From positions 2,480,001 to 2,544,000 of the forward strand of contig NZ_CP051488.1 in the NCBI RefSeq assembly GCF_014490785.1: 64,000 bases of DNA, given 5' to 3'. Positions within the stretch are counted from its first letter, which is position 1; each line of letters starts with the position of its first letter. The translations under genes and the position numbers were made by a program. Shown piece by piece: positions 7,861 to 16,038 of this stretch. The notes beneath the pieces are model-generated. The model worked only from the letters and a program-made list of their open reading frames with translations. It was not told where the DNA came from and made no database searches. The DNA comes from Kosakonia sp. SMBL-WEM22 (GTDB taxonomy: Bacteria; Pseudomonadota; Gammaproteobacteria; Enterobacterales; Enterobacteriaceae).

Positions 7861-9456
7861 TTACTTTTTCAGATCCACCTGCCAGAAGAGGTGTTTACCA
7901 AACGGGTCGACCTCATAGCCCTGCACCTCTTTGCGCACCGGCTCGAAAATGGTTGAGTGAGCAATCATCACCGCCGGCATCTGGTCATGCATCATCTGCT
8001 GCGCCTGTTTGTAGAGCGCGACGCGTTTATCGTGATCGGTGGTCGCCTTCGCCTCGGCAATCAGCTGATCGAAGGGTTTGTAGCACCATTTTGCCGAGTT
8101 AGAGCCGCCGTTAGCCGCGGTGCAGGTAAAGAGCGGGCCAAAGAAGTTATCCGGATCGCCAGTGGCGGTGGTCCAGCCCATTAACGCCGCCTGGTGTTCG
8201 CCGCTCTTCACCCGCTTCAGATATTCGCCCCACTCATAGGTCACCACTTTAGCCTGCACGCCCACTTTTGCCCAATCCGCCTGGATCATCTCTGCCATGC
8301 GCTTGGCGTTCGGGTTATAGGGGCGCTGCACCGGCATCGCCCAGAGATCGATGGTGGTGCCCGGCGGCAGCCCCGCCTCTTTCAGCAGCGCCTTCGCCTT
8401 TTCCGGGTCGTAGTCGTAATCTTTCAGCTCGCTGTCTGCACTCCAGACGCCCGGCGGCAGCAGGTTTTTCGCCGCCGTGCCGGTGCCCTGGAAGACCGCT
8501 TTGATGATCGCCGGTTTGTTAATCGCCATCGCCAGCGCCTGGCGCACTTTCACGTTATCGAGCGGCGCTTTCTGCGTGTTGAAGGCGAGGAAACCGGTGT
8601 TCAGCCCCGCTTTGCTCATTAGCGTAATCTCTTTGTTCTCTTTCAGACGCGGGAGATCGGCGGGGTTGGGGAACGGCATCACCTGGCACTCATTCTTCTC
8701 CAGCTTCGCCACACGCACCGAAGCATCCGGGGTGATGCTGAACACCAGCCGGTCGATTTTCGAACGGCCCTGCCAGTAGTCATCAAAGGCGGTAAAGAGA
8801 ATGCGGGAATCTTTCTGGTATTGCGCCAGGCGGAACGGCCCGGTACCGACCGGATCGCTATCGACGCGCTGCGGCGTACCGGCTTTTAACATCGCATCGG
8901 CATACTCGGCGGAGAGAATCGAGGCGAAATACCACGCCAGATCGGCGACAAACGGTGCTTCCGGATGCGCCAGCGTAAAGCGCACGGTGTGATCGTCCAC
9001 TTTATCAATGGCGGTAATCAGTGAACCAAATTCCAGACTTTCGAAGTTGGAGTAGGTGCCATTAGAGACGTTGTGGTAAGGGTTTTTCGCATCTTTTTGC
9101 CGCATAAACGAGAAAATCACATCATCAGCATTCAAGTCTCGCGTCGGCTTGAAGTATTTATTGCTCTGGAACTTCACGTTCTTGCGCAGATGAAAGGTGT
9201 AGACCTTACCATCTTCACTAACATCCCAGCGCTCGGCCAGGCTCGGCTGTAACTCGGTGGTACCGGGTTTGAAATCGACCAGCCGGTTATAGACCGGAAC
9301 CGCGCTGGCATCCACGCTGGTGCCGGAGGTGTAAAGCTGGGGGTTAAAGTTTTCCGGTGAACCTTCAGAGCAATAAACCAGTGTTTTCGCCGCCACAGAA
9401 GAAGTGACTATCAACGTGGTCAACGCCAGAGCAAGTGTTGTCGGTTTGCTAATCAT
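7861..9456 (-). CDS. DppA-like dipeptide/heme ABC transporter binding protein
   Basis: Periplasmic solute-binding protein (SBP family 5) close to DppA. The start used is the ATG at 9456, behind AGGAAA, giving a 531-residue protein with signal peptide MISKPTTLALALTTLIVTSSVAA; the upstream in-frame extension has no RBS. The mature start KTLVYCSEGSPENFNPQLYTSG and internal blocks such as SILSAEYADAM, IDLWAMPVQRPYNPNA and GWTTATGDPDNFF closely follow DppA. Two Cys near the C-terminus (FTCTAA and KWCYKP) match DppA's disulfide. No permease or ATPase genes lie next to it, so it is probably an orphan receptor feeding another Dpp/Opp-type permease. It diverges from a PepT-like peptidase gene. Confidence 0.88.
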   Translation of the reverse strand: MISKPTTLALALTTLIVTSSVAAKTLVYCSEGSPENFNPQLYTSGTSVDASAVPVYNRLVDFKPGTTELQPSLAERWDVSEDGKVYTFHLRKNVKFQSNKYFKPTRDLNADDVIFSFMRQKDAKNPYHNVSNGTYSNFESLEFGSLITAIDKVDDHTVRFTLAHPEAPFVADLAWYFASILSAEYADAMLKAGTPQRVDSDPVGTGPFRLAQYQKDSRILFTAFDDYWQGRSKIDRLVFSITPDASVRVAKLEKNECQVMPFPNPADLPRLKENKEITLMSKAGLNTGFLAFNTQKAPLDNVKVRQALAMAINKPAIIKAVFQGTGTAAKNLLPPGVWSADSELKDYDYDPEKAKALLKEAGLPPGTTIDLWAMPVQRPYNPNAKRMAEMIQADWAKVGVQAKVVTYEWGEYLKRVKSGEHQAALMGWTTATGDPDNFFGPLFTCTAANGGSNSAKWCYKPFDQLIAEAKATTDHDKRVALYKQAQQMMHDQMPAVMIAHSTIFEPVRKEVQGYEVDPFGKHLFWQVDLKK

Positions 9457-9562
9457 AGTGTTTCCTGTTGTTTTATTTTTAATGCTTGTTGTTTGCCTGC
9501 TCATAAATAACATTAAAGTGAAATTGCAAACACCTGATAATACGAATAAAGAAGGAATCACT

Positions 9563-10792
9563 ATGCCCTCGCCGCTAGCCAGTCAATTAACGCAGCGCTT
9601 CTTTCGCTACCTGAGTATCACCAGTCAAAGCGACGCAAGTGCCACCACCCTTCCCACCACGCCCGGCCAGTTTGATATGGCCCGCGAGCTGGCCAACGAG
9701 TTGAAATCCCTCGGTCTTGAGGAGATTGTTATCGACGATCGCGCCACCGTTACGGCGGTGAAAAAAGGCAACGTTGATGGCGCGCCGCGCATCGGTTTTA
9801 TCACCCATATCGATACCGTTGATGTTGGTTTGTCGCCGCATATTCATCCGCAGATCCTGCGTTTTGAGGGTGAAGATCTCTGCCTGAATGCCAAAGAAGA
9901 TATCTGGCTACGCGTGCAGGAGCACCCGGAGATCCTCGCCTATCCCGGCGAAGAGATTATTTTTAGTGACGGCACCAGCGTGCTCGGCGCGGATAACAAA
10001 GCCGCAGTCACGGTAGTGATGACACTGCTGGAGAACCTGACGGCCGAGCAGCGCCACGGTGATATTGTGGTGGCCTTTGTTCCCGATGAAGAGGTCGGCC
10101 TGCGCGGCGCGAAGGCGCTTGATTTGGCACGCTTTGATGTTGATTTCGCATGGACTATCGACTGCTGCGAGCTGGGTGAGATTGTTTACGAGAACTTTAA
10201 TGCCGCCAGCGCGCAGATCGACTTCACCGGTGTGACCGCGCACCCGATGTCGGCCAAAGGCGTGCTGGTTAACCCGCTGCTGATGGCGATGGATTACATC
10301 AGCCACTTTGACCGCCAGCAGACGCCGGAAAATACAGAAGGCCGTGAAGGCTATATCTGGTTTAACGGCATGGAAGCCGTTCAGGGACATGCCAGCCTGA
10401 GCGCCAGCATTCGTGATTTCGATAAAGAGAGTTTCGCCCGCCGCAAAGCGCAGATTGGCGACGTCGCTGAGATGATTGCCGCGCAATACCCGACGGCAAA
10501 AGTGGAGTACCGCGTCAGCGATATCTACAGCAATATCAGTAATGCGATTGGTGATGACCGCCGCGCCATCGACCTGATGTTCGAGGCGATGGAGACGCTC
10601 GGCATTACGCCGAAACCGACGCCGATGCGCGGCGGTACGGACGGTGCGGCGCTCTCGGCCAAGGGTTTGTTGACGCCAAACTTCTTTACCGGCGCGCACA
10701 ACTTCCACTCGCGCTTTGAGTTTTTACCCCTGCGCGCGTTTGAAGCCTCCTACAACGTGGCGTTGCAGCTCTGCCTGCTGGCGGCCCGTTAA
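9563..10792 (+). CDS. pepT: Peptidase T-like tripeptide aminopeptidase (M20B)
   Basis: Cytoplasmic di-zinc aminopeptidase expected to remove N-terminal residues from tripeptides. The chosen ATG (9563, behind GAAGGA) gives 409 residues, the length of E. coli PepT (408). Metal and catalytic residues are in place: His82 and Asp84 in THIDTVD, Asp144 in LGADNK, Glu176-Glu177 in VPDEE, Asp200 in WTIDCC, and a C-terminal His in FTGAHNFHS. Sequence divergence from E. coli PepT is considerable, so this may be a second PepT-type enzyme beside a canonical one elsewhere. It diverges from the DppA-like gene across 106 bp, suggesting joint control of peptide uptake and hydrolysis. Confidence 0.85.
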   Translation: MPSPLASQLTQRFFRYLSITSQSDASATTLPTTPGQFDMARELANELKSLGLEEIVIDDRATVTAVKKGNVDGAPRIGFITHIDTVDVGLSPHIHPQILRFEGEDLCLNAKEDIWLRVQEHPEILAYPGEEIIFSDGTSVLGADNKAAVTVVMTLLENLTAEQRHGDIVVAFVPDEEVGLRGAKALDLARFDVDFAWTIDCCELGEIVYENFNAASAQIDFTGVTAHPMSAKGVLVNPLLMAMDYISHFDRQQTPENTEGREGYIWFNGMEAVQGHASLSASIRDFDKESFARRKAQIGDVAEMIAAQYPTAKVEYRVSDIYSNISNAIGDDRRAIDLMFEAMETLGITPKPTPMRGGTDGAALSAKGLLTPNFFTGAHNFHSRFEFLPLRAFEASYNVALQLCLLAAR

Positions 10793-10798
10793 GCTAAT

Positions 10799-10825
10799 GC
10801 AGCCCGGCAACGGGCTGCTTTTTTT
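10799..10825 (+). terminator. Intrinsic terminator of pepT-like gene
   Basis: GCAGCCCG (10799-10806), loop GCAA, CGGGCTGC (10811-10818), then seven T. It lies six bases after the pepT-like stop and directly abuts the stop of convergent tehB. Confidence 0.9.
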
Positions 10826-10826
10826 A

Positions 10827-11423
10827 TCACGCCGGTTTATGCGCCAGCAGCGTTGCGAAGCGCAGTTTGATGCGGTTGCCCTGCTCATCGGTGCGGTGCA
10901 GTTCCCCCACCTCTTCGTTATATTTCAGCAGCTCCCAGCCCGCGTAGTAGTTACGCAGCTCACCCTCTTTGAAAGCAAAAGGAAAGCCGACGTTGCACGG
11001 ATAATCGGCGGTATCCATCGCCGCGACAATCAGATTGTGGCCGCCCGGTTTGGTGCAGCGCTGCATATTGGCAATTAGCCCCGGAATGGTTGTCGCCTCC
11101 AGGAACATCATCACCACGGTGGAGAGAATAAAATCATATTCGCCCTCGAAGCTCAGGCTGTTCAAATCAGCGCTGTCGATATGCAGATTATTCAACCCTT
11201 CCGCTTCACGTATGCGTTGTAGGTTGCTCAGGCTGTTAGGGTTTTTATCCCATGCCGTGACCTCAAAGCCTCTGTTCGCCAGGTAGAGGCTGTTACGCCC
11301 GTTACCACACCCGAGATCGAGCACCTTGCCTGGCGTAATGTGGTTCATTGCGTTCAGCACTTCCGAGTGCGTTGGGGTCATACCATATTTTTCAGTAAAG
11401 TAGTTCTCATCACGCATAGTCAT
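10827..11423 (-). CDS. tehB: Tellurite methyltransferase TehB
   Basis: SAM-dependent methyltransferase that can detoxify tellurite/selenite by methylation in the cytoplasm. The 198-residue protein has the SAM-binding motif I LDLGCGNG at about 35-42, the acidic AWDKN after strand 2, and a C-terminal half (MQRCTKPGG, VAAMDTADYPC, GFPFAFKEGEL, GELHRTDEQGNRIKLRFAT) nearly identical to E. coli TehB. In E. coli tehB follows the channel gene tehA in an operon. Here the sequence upstream goes straight to the divergent ydcK, so tehA is absent and tehB has its own promoter in the 111-bp gap. Confidence 0.93.
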   Translation of the reverse strand: MTMRDENYFTEKYGMTPTHSEVLNAMNHITPGKVLDLGCGNGRNSLYLANRGFEVTAWDKNPNSLSNLQRIREAEGLNNLHIDSADLNSLSFEGEYDFILSTVVMMFLEATTIPGLIANMQRCTKPGGHNLIVAAMDTADYPCNVGFPFAFKEGELRNYYAGWELLKYNEEVGELHRTDEQGNRIKLRFATLLAHKPA

Positions 11424-11534
11424 TATTCACAGCCTTTAATGGGTATTTTGAATGCATTTTATGAATTTCACCCGCCGATAGCCAGCGCGCGAATCTTTGC
11501 TACGGTTAAGTGAGACCATCCGGAGAAGATAAGC

Positions 11535-12515
11535 ATGAGCAAATACCGCCTCAGTGATGAGACGCGCCTCTTCAGTTACCCGCTCGGCGGCGAGAAAAAG
11601 AGCGTCGCGCTGCGCCAGATTATCGCCCTGCGCGATTTTAATGATGTCACCGCCGGCAGCGCGGGCGGCTGGGTTGATGATGAGGAGGTGCTCGATCAGG
11701 CGGGGGATTGCTGGATCTATGACCAAAACAGCATGGTGTTCGATGGTTGCCGTGTCCGCGGCAATGCGCGCATTACGGGATCGTGCGTCATCTGCCTGAA
11801 TGTAGAAATCAGTGATAACGCCTGGGTAGATGGCTGCGAACTGAGCCACGGCGCAATTTTACGTGACAACGTCACGGTGCAATCCTCCACTGTGCTCGGT
11901 GTTTGCCAGCTACGCGGTGAGGCGCGCATTCTTAGCGGTTGCGATATTTTCGCCGCGCGCGGATTAACCCAGGAGCGCGAACAGGTGCTGCAGATTTACG
12001 ATCGCGCTACGGTCAGCCATTCGCGGGTGGTTCATCAGGCGCAAATTTATGGCGATGCCATCGTCAATTACGCCTTTATTGAGCACCGCGCTGAGGTGTT
12101 CGACTTTGCCCTGCTCGACGGGAATGAGGTTAACGATGTCTGGGTGTGCGACTGCGCCAAAGTCTACGGTCACGCCCAGGTGATTGCCGGGCGGCAGGAG
12201 GATGAGATCCCCACCCTTCGTTACAGCGCCCAGGTGGCGGAAAATGCACATGTCGAGGGCAACTGCGTGCTGAAACATCACGTGCTGGTCGGCGGAAACG
12301 CGCAGCTGCGCGGCGGACCATTACAGCTGGATGAAAAAGTGGTGATTCAGGGTAACGCACGCATTGAGGGAAATGTGCTTATCGCTCACGAGGTGGAGAT
12401 CGCCGATAATGCGGTGATTATCGCCCCAGAGGATGAGAGCCTACTGCTGCGTGGGCCAAAAGTGGTCAACGGCGAGCAACACATCACCCGCACCCCGCTG
12501 GTCGGCTCACTCTGA
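11535..12515 (+). CDS. ydcK: YdcK, left-handed beta-helix (hexapeptide-like) protein
   Basis: Protein of 326 residues recognised as YdcK, built mostly of short repeats such as VRGNARITGSCVI, ISDNAWVDGCELS and IQGNARIEGNVLI with a recurring [IV]-x-x-N-A pattern. This is typical of the left-handed beta-helix acyltransferase fold, repeating throughout residues 70-310. It may be an acyltransferase, but no catalytic residue can be assigned and the biological role is unknown. SD GGAGA precedes the ATG. Position next to tehB and near rimL preserves the E. coli order. Confidence 0.88.
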   Translation: MSKYRLSDETRLFSYPLGGEKKSVALRQIIALRDFNDVTAGSAGGWVDDEEVLDQAGDCWIYDQNSMVFDGCRVRGNARITGSCVICLNVEISDNAWVDGCELSHGAILRDNVTVQSSTVLGVCQLRGEARILSGCDIFAARGLTQEREQVLQIYDRATVSHSRVVHQAQIYGDAIVNYAFIEHRAEVFDFALLDGNEVNDVWVCDCAKVYGHAQVIAGRQEDEIPTLRYSAQVAENAHVEGNCVLKHHVLVGGNAQLRGGPLQLDEKVVIQGNARIEGNVLIAHEVEIADNAVIIAPEDESLLLRGPKVVNGEQHITRTPLVGSL

Positions 12516-12546
12516 CGGGCAGGCATAAATTTATTTTCATCCGCCG

Positions 12547-12571
12547 GGAATAAACCGCCGCGCCCTTCGTC
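12547..12571 (+). promoter_or_regulatory. Candidate ECF sigma promoter of the catalase/ECF operon
   Basis: GGAATAAA at 12547-12554 and CGTC at 12568-12571 give GGAAT-N16-CGTC, a standard ECF -35/-10 layout. It lies about 30 bp upstream of the first operon gene and after ydcK. The expected transcription start is near 12578. The operon encodes its own ECF sigma factor, so positive autoregulation is likely. Confidence 0.65.
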
Positions 12572-12601
12572 TTATCTGCTCACAATGAGCAGGATGAGCG
12601 A

Positions 12602-13648
12602 ATGATGAACAACCCCCCTCTTACTTCCACACAGCTAACGGTGCGTCTCGCACTGATTGGCCTGGTGCCGCTTCTGGTTATGCTGCTGTTTCTCTGGGGC
12701 GGCGGTTGGCTGACGCCCGAACGTCTCACCTCGGATAAACTCGTTAACGTGTTACAGCAGTCCGGCGGCGAGCACCCCGGCTTTCGCCGCAACCACGCGA
12801 AAGGGATCTGCGTCAGCGGCGAGTTTATCTCCAGCGGCAACGCCAGCACGCTTTCGCGCGCCGCGCTGTTTGCGCCGGGAAACACACCGGTGATTGGCCG
12901 TTTTGCCATTGCGGGCGGCAACCCCGCTGCGCCGGATTACGCCGTGCCGGTGCGCAGTCTGGCGCTGGCCTTTATACTGCCGGACGGCGAACAGTGGCGC
13001 ACCGGCATGAACGCGATGCCCTTTTTCCCGGTACGTAGTGTAGAGGGTTTTTATGATATGCAGCTGGCGACGCGGCCCGATCCCGCCACCGGCAAACCGG
13101 ACCCGGCAAAGGTAAAAGCCTTTCTTGAGAAGCACCCGGAAGCCGCGCCTTTTCTCGCATGGGCAAAAGCGAACGTACCCTCCAGCAGTTGGGCCAGCGA
13201 CCGTTTTAACAGCCTCAACGCCTTTCGCATGATTGATAAAACTGGCAACGCGCATCTGGTTCGCTGGAGTATGGTGCCGCAGACGCCTTATCACCCCATC
13301 AGTGCAGAGCAGAAGCAGGATAAAAACTTTTTACAGCGCGATCTGCTCCAACGCCTCGCTCAGGCGCCGCTGAAGTGGGATTTGGTGATTACCATCGCCA
13401 GCCCGCAGGATGATGGCAGCGATGCCTCGCGACCCTGGCCTGCCGACCGCCAAACGATCAATGCCGGTACGCTGGTGCTGCACCGCGCCGTTGAACAGGC
13501 ACAGGGGGATTGCAATGATATCAATTACGATCCGCTGATCCTGCCGGATGGTATTGCCGCCTCTAACGACCCGCTGTTAAATGCGCGTTCATCTGCGTAC
13601 GCCAAATCCTACAATCTTCGCACCCGCGAACAAGCCGGAGCCCACTGA
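12602..13648 (+). CDS. Membrane-anchored catalase-family heme peroxidase
   Basis: Heme protein of the minimal catalase-related (SrpA-like) group, 348 residues against about 480 for full catalases. One N-terminal transmembrane segment (about 13-33) probably anchors it with the heme domain in the periplasm. The distal His is in HAKGICVSGEF (His65), the distal Asn in FAIAGGNP (Asn107), and the proximal heme ligand is probably Tyr333 in RSSAYAKSY, matching the RxxxY pattern. Expected activity is peroxidase with weak catalase activity. The stop overlaps the next gene's ATG by one base (TGATG). It is first in a four-gene operon with cytochrome b561, sigma and anti-sigma genes. Confidence 0.88.
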   Translation: MMNNPPLTSTQLTVRLALIGLVPLLVMLLFLWGGGWLTPERLTSDKLVNVLQQSGGEHPGFRRNHAKGICVSGEFISSGNASTLSRAALFAPGNTPVIGRFAIAGGNPAAPDYAVPVRSLALAFILPDGEQWRTGMNAMPFFPVRSVEGFYDMQLATRPDPATGKPDPAKVKAFLEKHPEAAPFLAWAKANVPSSSWASDRFNSLNAFRMIDKTGNAHLVRWSMVPQTPYHPISAEQKQDKNFLQRDLLQRLAQAPLKWDLVITIASPQDDGSDASRPWPADRQTINAGTLVLHRAVEQAQGDCNDINYDPLILPDGIAASNDPLLNARSSAYAKSYNLRTREQAGAH

Positions 13649-14187
13649 TGAAACAGGTCGCCTATTTCCACCCGCTGCTGCGCGCGGTTCACTGGCTGAT
13701 GGCTATCGCGATTATTGCGATGCTGTTTATCGGCATCGTGATGGTCTCGACGGTCTCCTCCCTGCACAGCCTGCTACTGACGATCCATAAACCGCTGGGT
13801 TTGATGATCCTGGTGCTGGCGCTAGTGCGTTTGTGGCTACGCTTCTATACCGCCACGCCACCGTTGCCTGCCTCGCTGCCGGTCTGGCAACGCGCAATGG
13901 CGCATCTCTCGCACTGGGCGCTCTATGGGATGATGCTGGCGCAACCGCTCATTGGCTGGGCGATGCTCTCGGCGGCCGGTTATCCGGTAACGCTCGGCGG
14001 CGGATTTGTGCTGCCCCCGCTAGTGCCGGTGAATAATGAGTGGTATGCGCTGCTGCGTCCGTTGCACTCTGTGGTAGCGCTGGCGCTGTTTGTCACCGTA
14101 ATGGCGCACCTCGCCGCCGCACTGCTGCATGCGCTGGTGCTGCGCGATGGGGTTTTTGAGAGCATGTCGGGAAGCCGCAGACGATGA
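13648..14187 (+). CDS. Cytochrome b561 (operon with catalase-like peroxidase)
   Basis: Inner-membrane di-heme cytochrome b561 with four helices in 179 residues. Candidate heme ligands are the His in HPLLRAVHWLMA (N-terminus), LLLTIHKPLG, HLSHWALYGMM and LRPLHSVVALALF. It could pass electrons from the quinol pool to the peroxidase encoded just upstream; this is inferred from coupling, not from sequence. The ATG overlaps the TGA of the peroxidase gene by one base, and its own stop overlaps the sigma gene by four. It is distinct from cybB at 30.3 kb. Confidence 0.88.
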   Translation: MKQVAYFHPLLRAVHWLMAIAIIAMLFIGIVMVSTVSSLHSLLLTIHKPLGLMILVLALVRLWLRFYTATPPLPASLPVWQRAMAHLSHWALYGMMLAQPLIGWAMLSAAGYPVTLGGGFVLPPLVPVNNEWYALLRPLHSVVALALFVTVMAHLAAALLHALVLRDGVFESMSGSRRR

Positions 14188-14678
14188 ATGATGATGAAAT
14201 CCGCGAGGTGATGCCGCACCTTTACCGCTTTGCCCTGTGGCTGGCGCGTAACCCGCACACCGCGGAAGATCTGGTGCAAAGCTGCCTGGCGAAAGCCCTG
14301 ACGCGCAAGCGTGACAGCGAGCAGAGCCTGCGCGCCTGGCTCTTTACCATCCTCTATCGTCAGTTTGTCGATGGTGAGCGTCGGCGCAAACGCTACCTGA
14401 AGGTGCTCACCTTTTTTACCGGCGAAGAGCCTGTCGGTTTAACCACCGAGTCGCTGGCTATTGCCGATGATACGCTCACACTTTTTGCCACACTGCCGAC
14501 GGAGTATCGCGCCGTACTGCTGCTGGTGAGCGTTGAGGGGCTGAGTTATAAAGAGGTAGCGCAAACCCTCAACATTCCGCCCGGCACGGTGATGTCACGC
14601 CTGTCACGGGCACGCAAAATGCTGCATGAAAAACTGGAAAGCCAGCCAACGCCGTTAGCGTTAAGGAGACTGAAATGA
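14184..14678 (+). CDS. ECF-type RNA polymerase sigma factor
   Basis: Alternative sigma factor of 164 residues with only regions 2 and 4. Region 2 includes YRFALWLARNPHTAEDLVQSCLAKAL and LRAWLFTILYRQFVDGERRRKR (about 12-73); region 4 includes LPTEYRAVLLLVSVEGLSYKEVAQTLNIPPGTVMSRLSRARKML (about 105-148) with its DNA-binding HTH. It overlaps the preceding cytochrome gene and the following anti-sigma gene by ATGA. It should transcribe the operon from the GGAAT-N16-CGTC site before the peroxidase gene. I recall that an ECF group with a catalase/cytochrome b561 context has been catalogued, but group membership needs a profile search. Confidence 0.92.
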   Translation: MNDDEIREVMPHLYRFALWLARNPHTAEDLVQSCLAKALTRKRDSEQSLRAWLFTILYRQFVDGERRRKRYLKVLTFFTGEEPVGLTTESLAIADDTLTLFATLPTEYRAVLLLVSVEGLSYKEVAQTLNIPPGTVMSRLSRARKMLHEKLESQPTPLALRRLK

Positions 14679-15421
14679 CATTGCCACCGGATGAAGGCGA
14701 TCTGCACGCCTGGCTTGATGGCGAGACCGATGAAGCAACTTCGGCACGCATTGAACACTACCTGGCACAAAACCCGCAGGCCGCCCGCGAGGTTGACGGC
14801 TGGCGGCAGGATGCGCAGCGTCTGCGCCAGGCAATGGATCGCCACACCACTACGCTTGAGATGCCGGAACCGCGCGCGCTGCGCCGCCAGCAGCGCCAGC
14901 TGCGGCAGTGGAAGCTGGCGACGGCCTTCGCGCTGGTGATGGCGCTCGGCGTTGGCGGTGTTACCGGCTGGCACCTGAAAGAGTCACAGATGGTGCTGAC
15001 ACATGCGCCGATGGAGGACGCGGTGCAGGCCTACAAGCTGTTTGATAATACCGCCATCACCCCGATGGATGTGGCGACGACGCAGCAAACGGAGCTGACC
15101 CACTGGGTCGGGCGCTACTTTATCAACGGTAATCAGCCGCCCAATCTCGAGCAGTATGGCTTTACGCTGGTTGGCGCGCGGCTTGTCGCCACGGCGCAGG
15201 GGCCGGCGGCGCTGATTATGTATCAGGATCCGCGCGGCACGCGGGTTGGTTGGTATATCCGCCCCTTGAGCCCGGGGAAGTTACCCCACGGCGAGCGTAA
15301 AGCCGAGGATGTGATGGCGCAGTACTGGAGCGACGACCATTACAACTACGCGCTGCTCACGCCGCTGAACGCCCCGGCAGTAAACGGGCTGCGAAAAGCA
15401 GTTTCACAGGCGACCAGCTGA
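14675..15421 (+). CDS. Transmembrane anti-sigma factor
   Basis: Anti-sigma protein of 248 residues with an N-terminal cytoplasmic domain opening PPDEGDLHAWLDGETDE (anti-sigma 'D-x-HAWLDGE' type, without the zinc HxxxCxxC signature), a coiled basic segment, one transmembrane helix near 88-106 (LATAFALVMALGVGGVTGW) and a periplasmic C-terminal domain. It should hold the upstream sigma factor at the membrane until an envelope or oxidative signal releases it. The ATG overlaps the sigma stop (ATGA). The gene ends three bases from the convergent rimL stop, with no terminator between them. Confidence 0.85.
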   Translation: MTLPPDEGDLHAWLDGETDEATSARIEHYLAQNPQAAREVDGWRQDAQRLRQAMDRHTTTLEMPEPRALRRQQRQLRQWKLATAFALVMALGVGGVTGWHLKESQMVLTHAPMEDAVQAYKLFDNTAITPMDVATTQQTELTHWVGRYFINGNQPPNLEQYGFTLVGARLVATAQGPAALIMYQDPRGTRVGWYIRPLSPGKLPHGERKAEDVMAQYWSDDHYNYALLTPLNAPAVNGLRKAVSQATS

Positions 15422-15424
15422 GGC

Positions 15425-15991
15425 TTACTCATCATTGAGCGTGACGATTTTGCCCCAGATATTCTGGTCATCGAAGCGGCCATTGAGGAACTCCGCCTCT
15501 CTCTGGCAGCCTTCGAGGGTGAAGCCGTTACGCTCTGCGACGCGGTTACTCGCCTCGTTGTCGACCCGGCATTTGATAACAAAGCGACGGATATCGCCGC
15601 GTTCAGCATAAAAGCGCATCATCGCCTGCATCGCGCGGGACAAAATCCCCTGCCCCTGCGCCGCTTCATCCAGCCAGTAGCCGATGTAGGCCGCTTTGTT
15701 GGTCGGCTCGATGGCGTTGAGAGAGAGCACGCCGACCAGCACGTGATCGCGCAGGATCAGAAACATCTTCGCGTAGCCGCGCTGGTGCAACAGCCGGTTA
15801 CTCTGGGCGGTTTTGCGGGTGGTTTCAATGGATGTGACATACTGCGGCCAGTCAAGATAGCGCTGTAAGCTGTCGCGGTTTTTGACAATCAACTGGTGAA
15901 GCTCGTGAACAAAGCACTCATCAATCATTTCGAGCGTGAGCTGCTCGTCAACCGTAATCACCGCATCCGGGCAAGTCGGTTCCTCTAACAT
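15425..15991 (-). CDS. rimL: Ribosomal protein L12 serine N-acetyltransferase RimL
   Basis: GNAT acetyltransferase of 188 residues that in E. coli converts L12 to L7 by acetylating its N-terminal Ser. Conserved blocks are LQRYLDWPQYV, HQRGYAKMF, IEPTNKAAYIGYWLDEAAQGQGI (acetyl-CoA-binding motif A, Q-G-Q-G) and RFVIKCRVDNEASNRVAERNGF. A strong SD AGGAGG precedes the ATG. In E. coli the small gene ydcH sits between opgD and rimL; here only 47 bp separate them and ydcH is absent. Confidence 0.92.
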   Translation of the reverse strand: MLEEPTCPDAVITVDEQLTLEMIDECFVHELHQLIVKNRDSLQRYLDWPQYVTSIETTRKTAQSNRLLHQRGYAKMFLILRDHVLVGVLSLNAIEPTNKAAYIGYWLDEAAQGQGILSRAMQAMMRFYAERGDIRRFVIKCRVDNEASNRVAERNGFTLEGCQREAEFLNGRFDDQNIWGKIVTLNDE

Positions 15992-16008
15992 CGTTCCTCC
16001 TGAAAGAC

Positions 16009-16030
16009 ATCGCCCCCATTCGGGGGCGAT
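16009..16030. terminator. Hairpin between opgD and rimL
   Basis: ATCGCCCCC (16009-16017), loop ATTC, GGGGGCGAT (16022-16030). It is a strong 9-bp stem just after the opgD stop. No U-tract follows on the minus strand, so it may stabilise the opgD mRNA end or attenuate rather than fully stop transcription into rimL. Confidence 0.55.
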
Positions 16031-16038
16031 TAAAAAGC

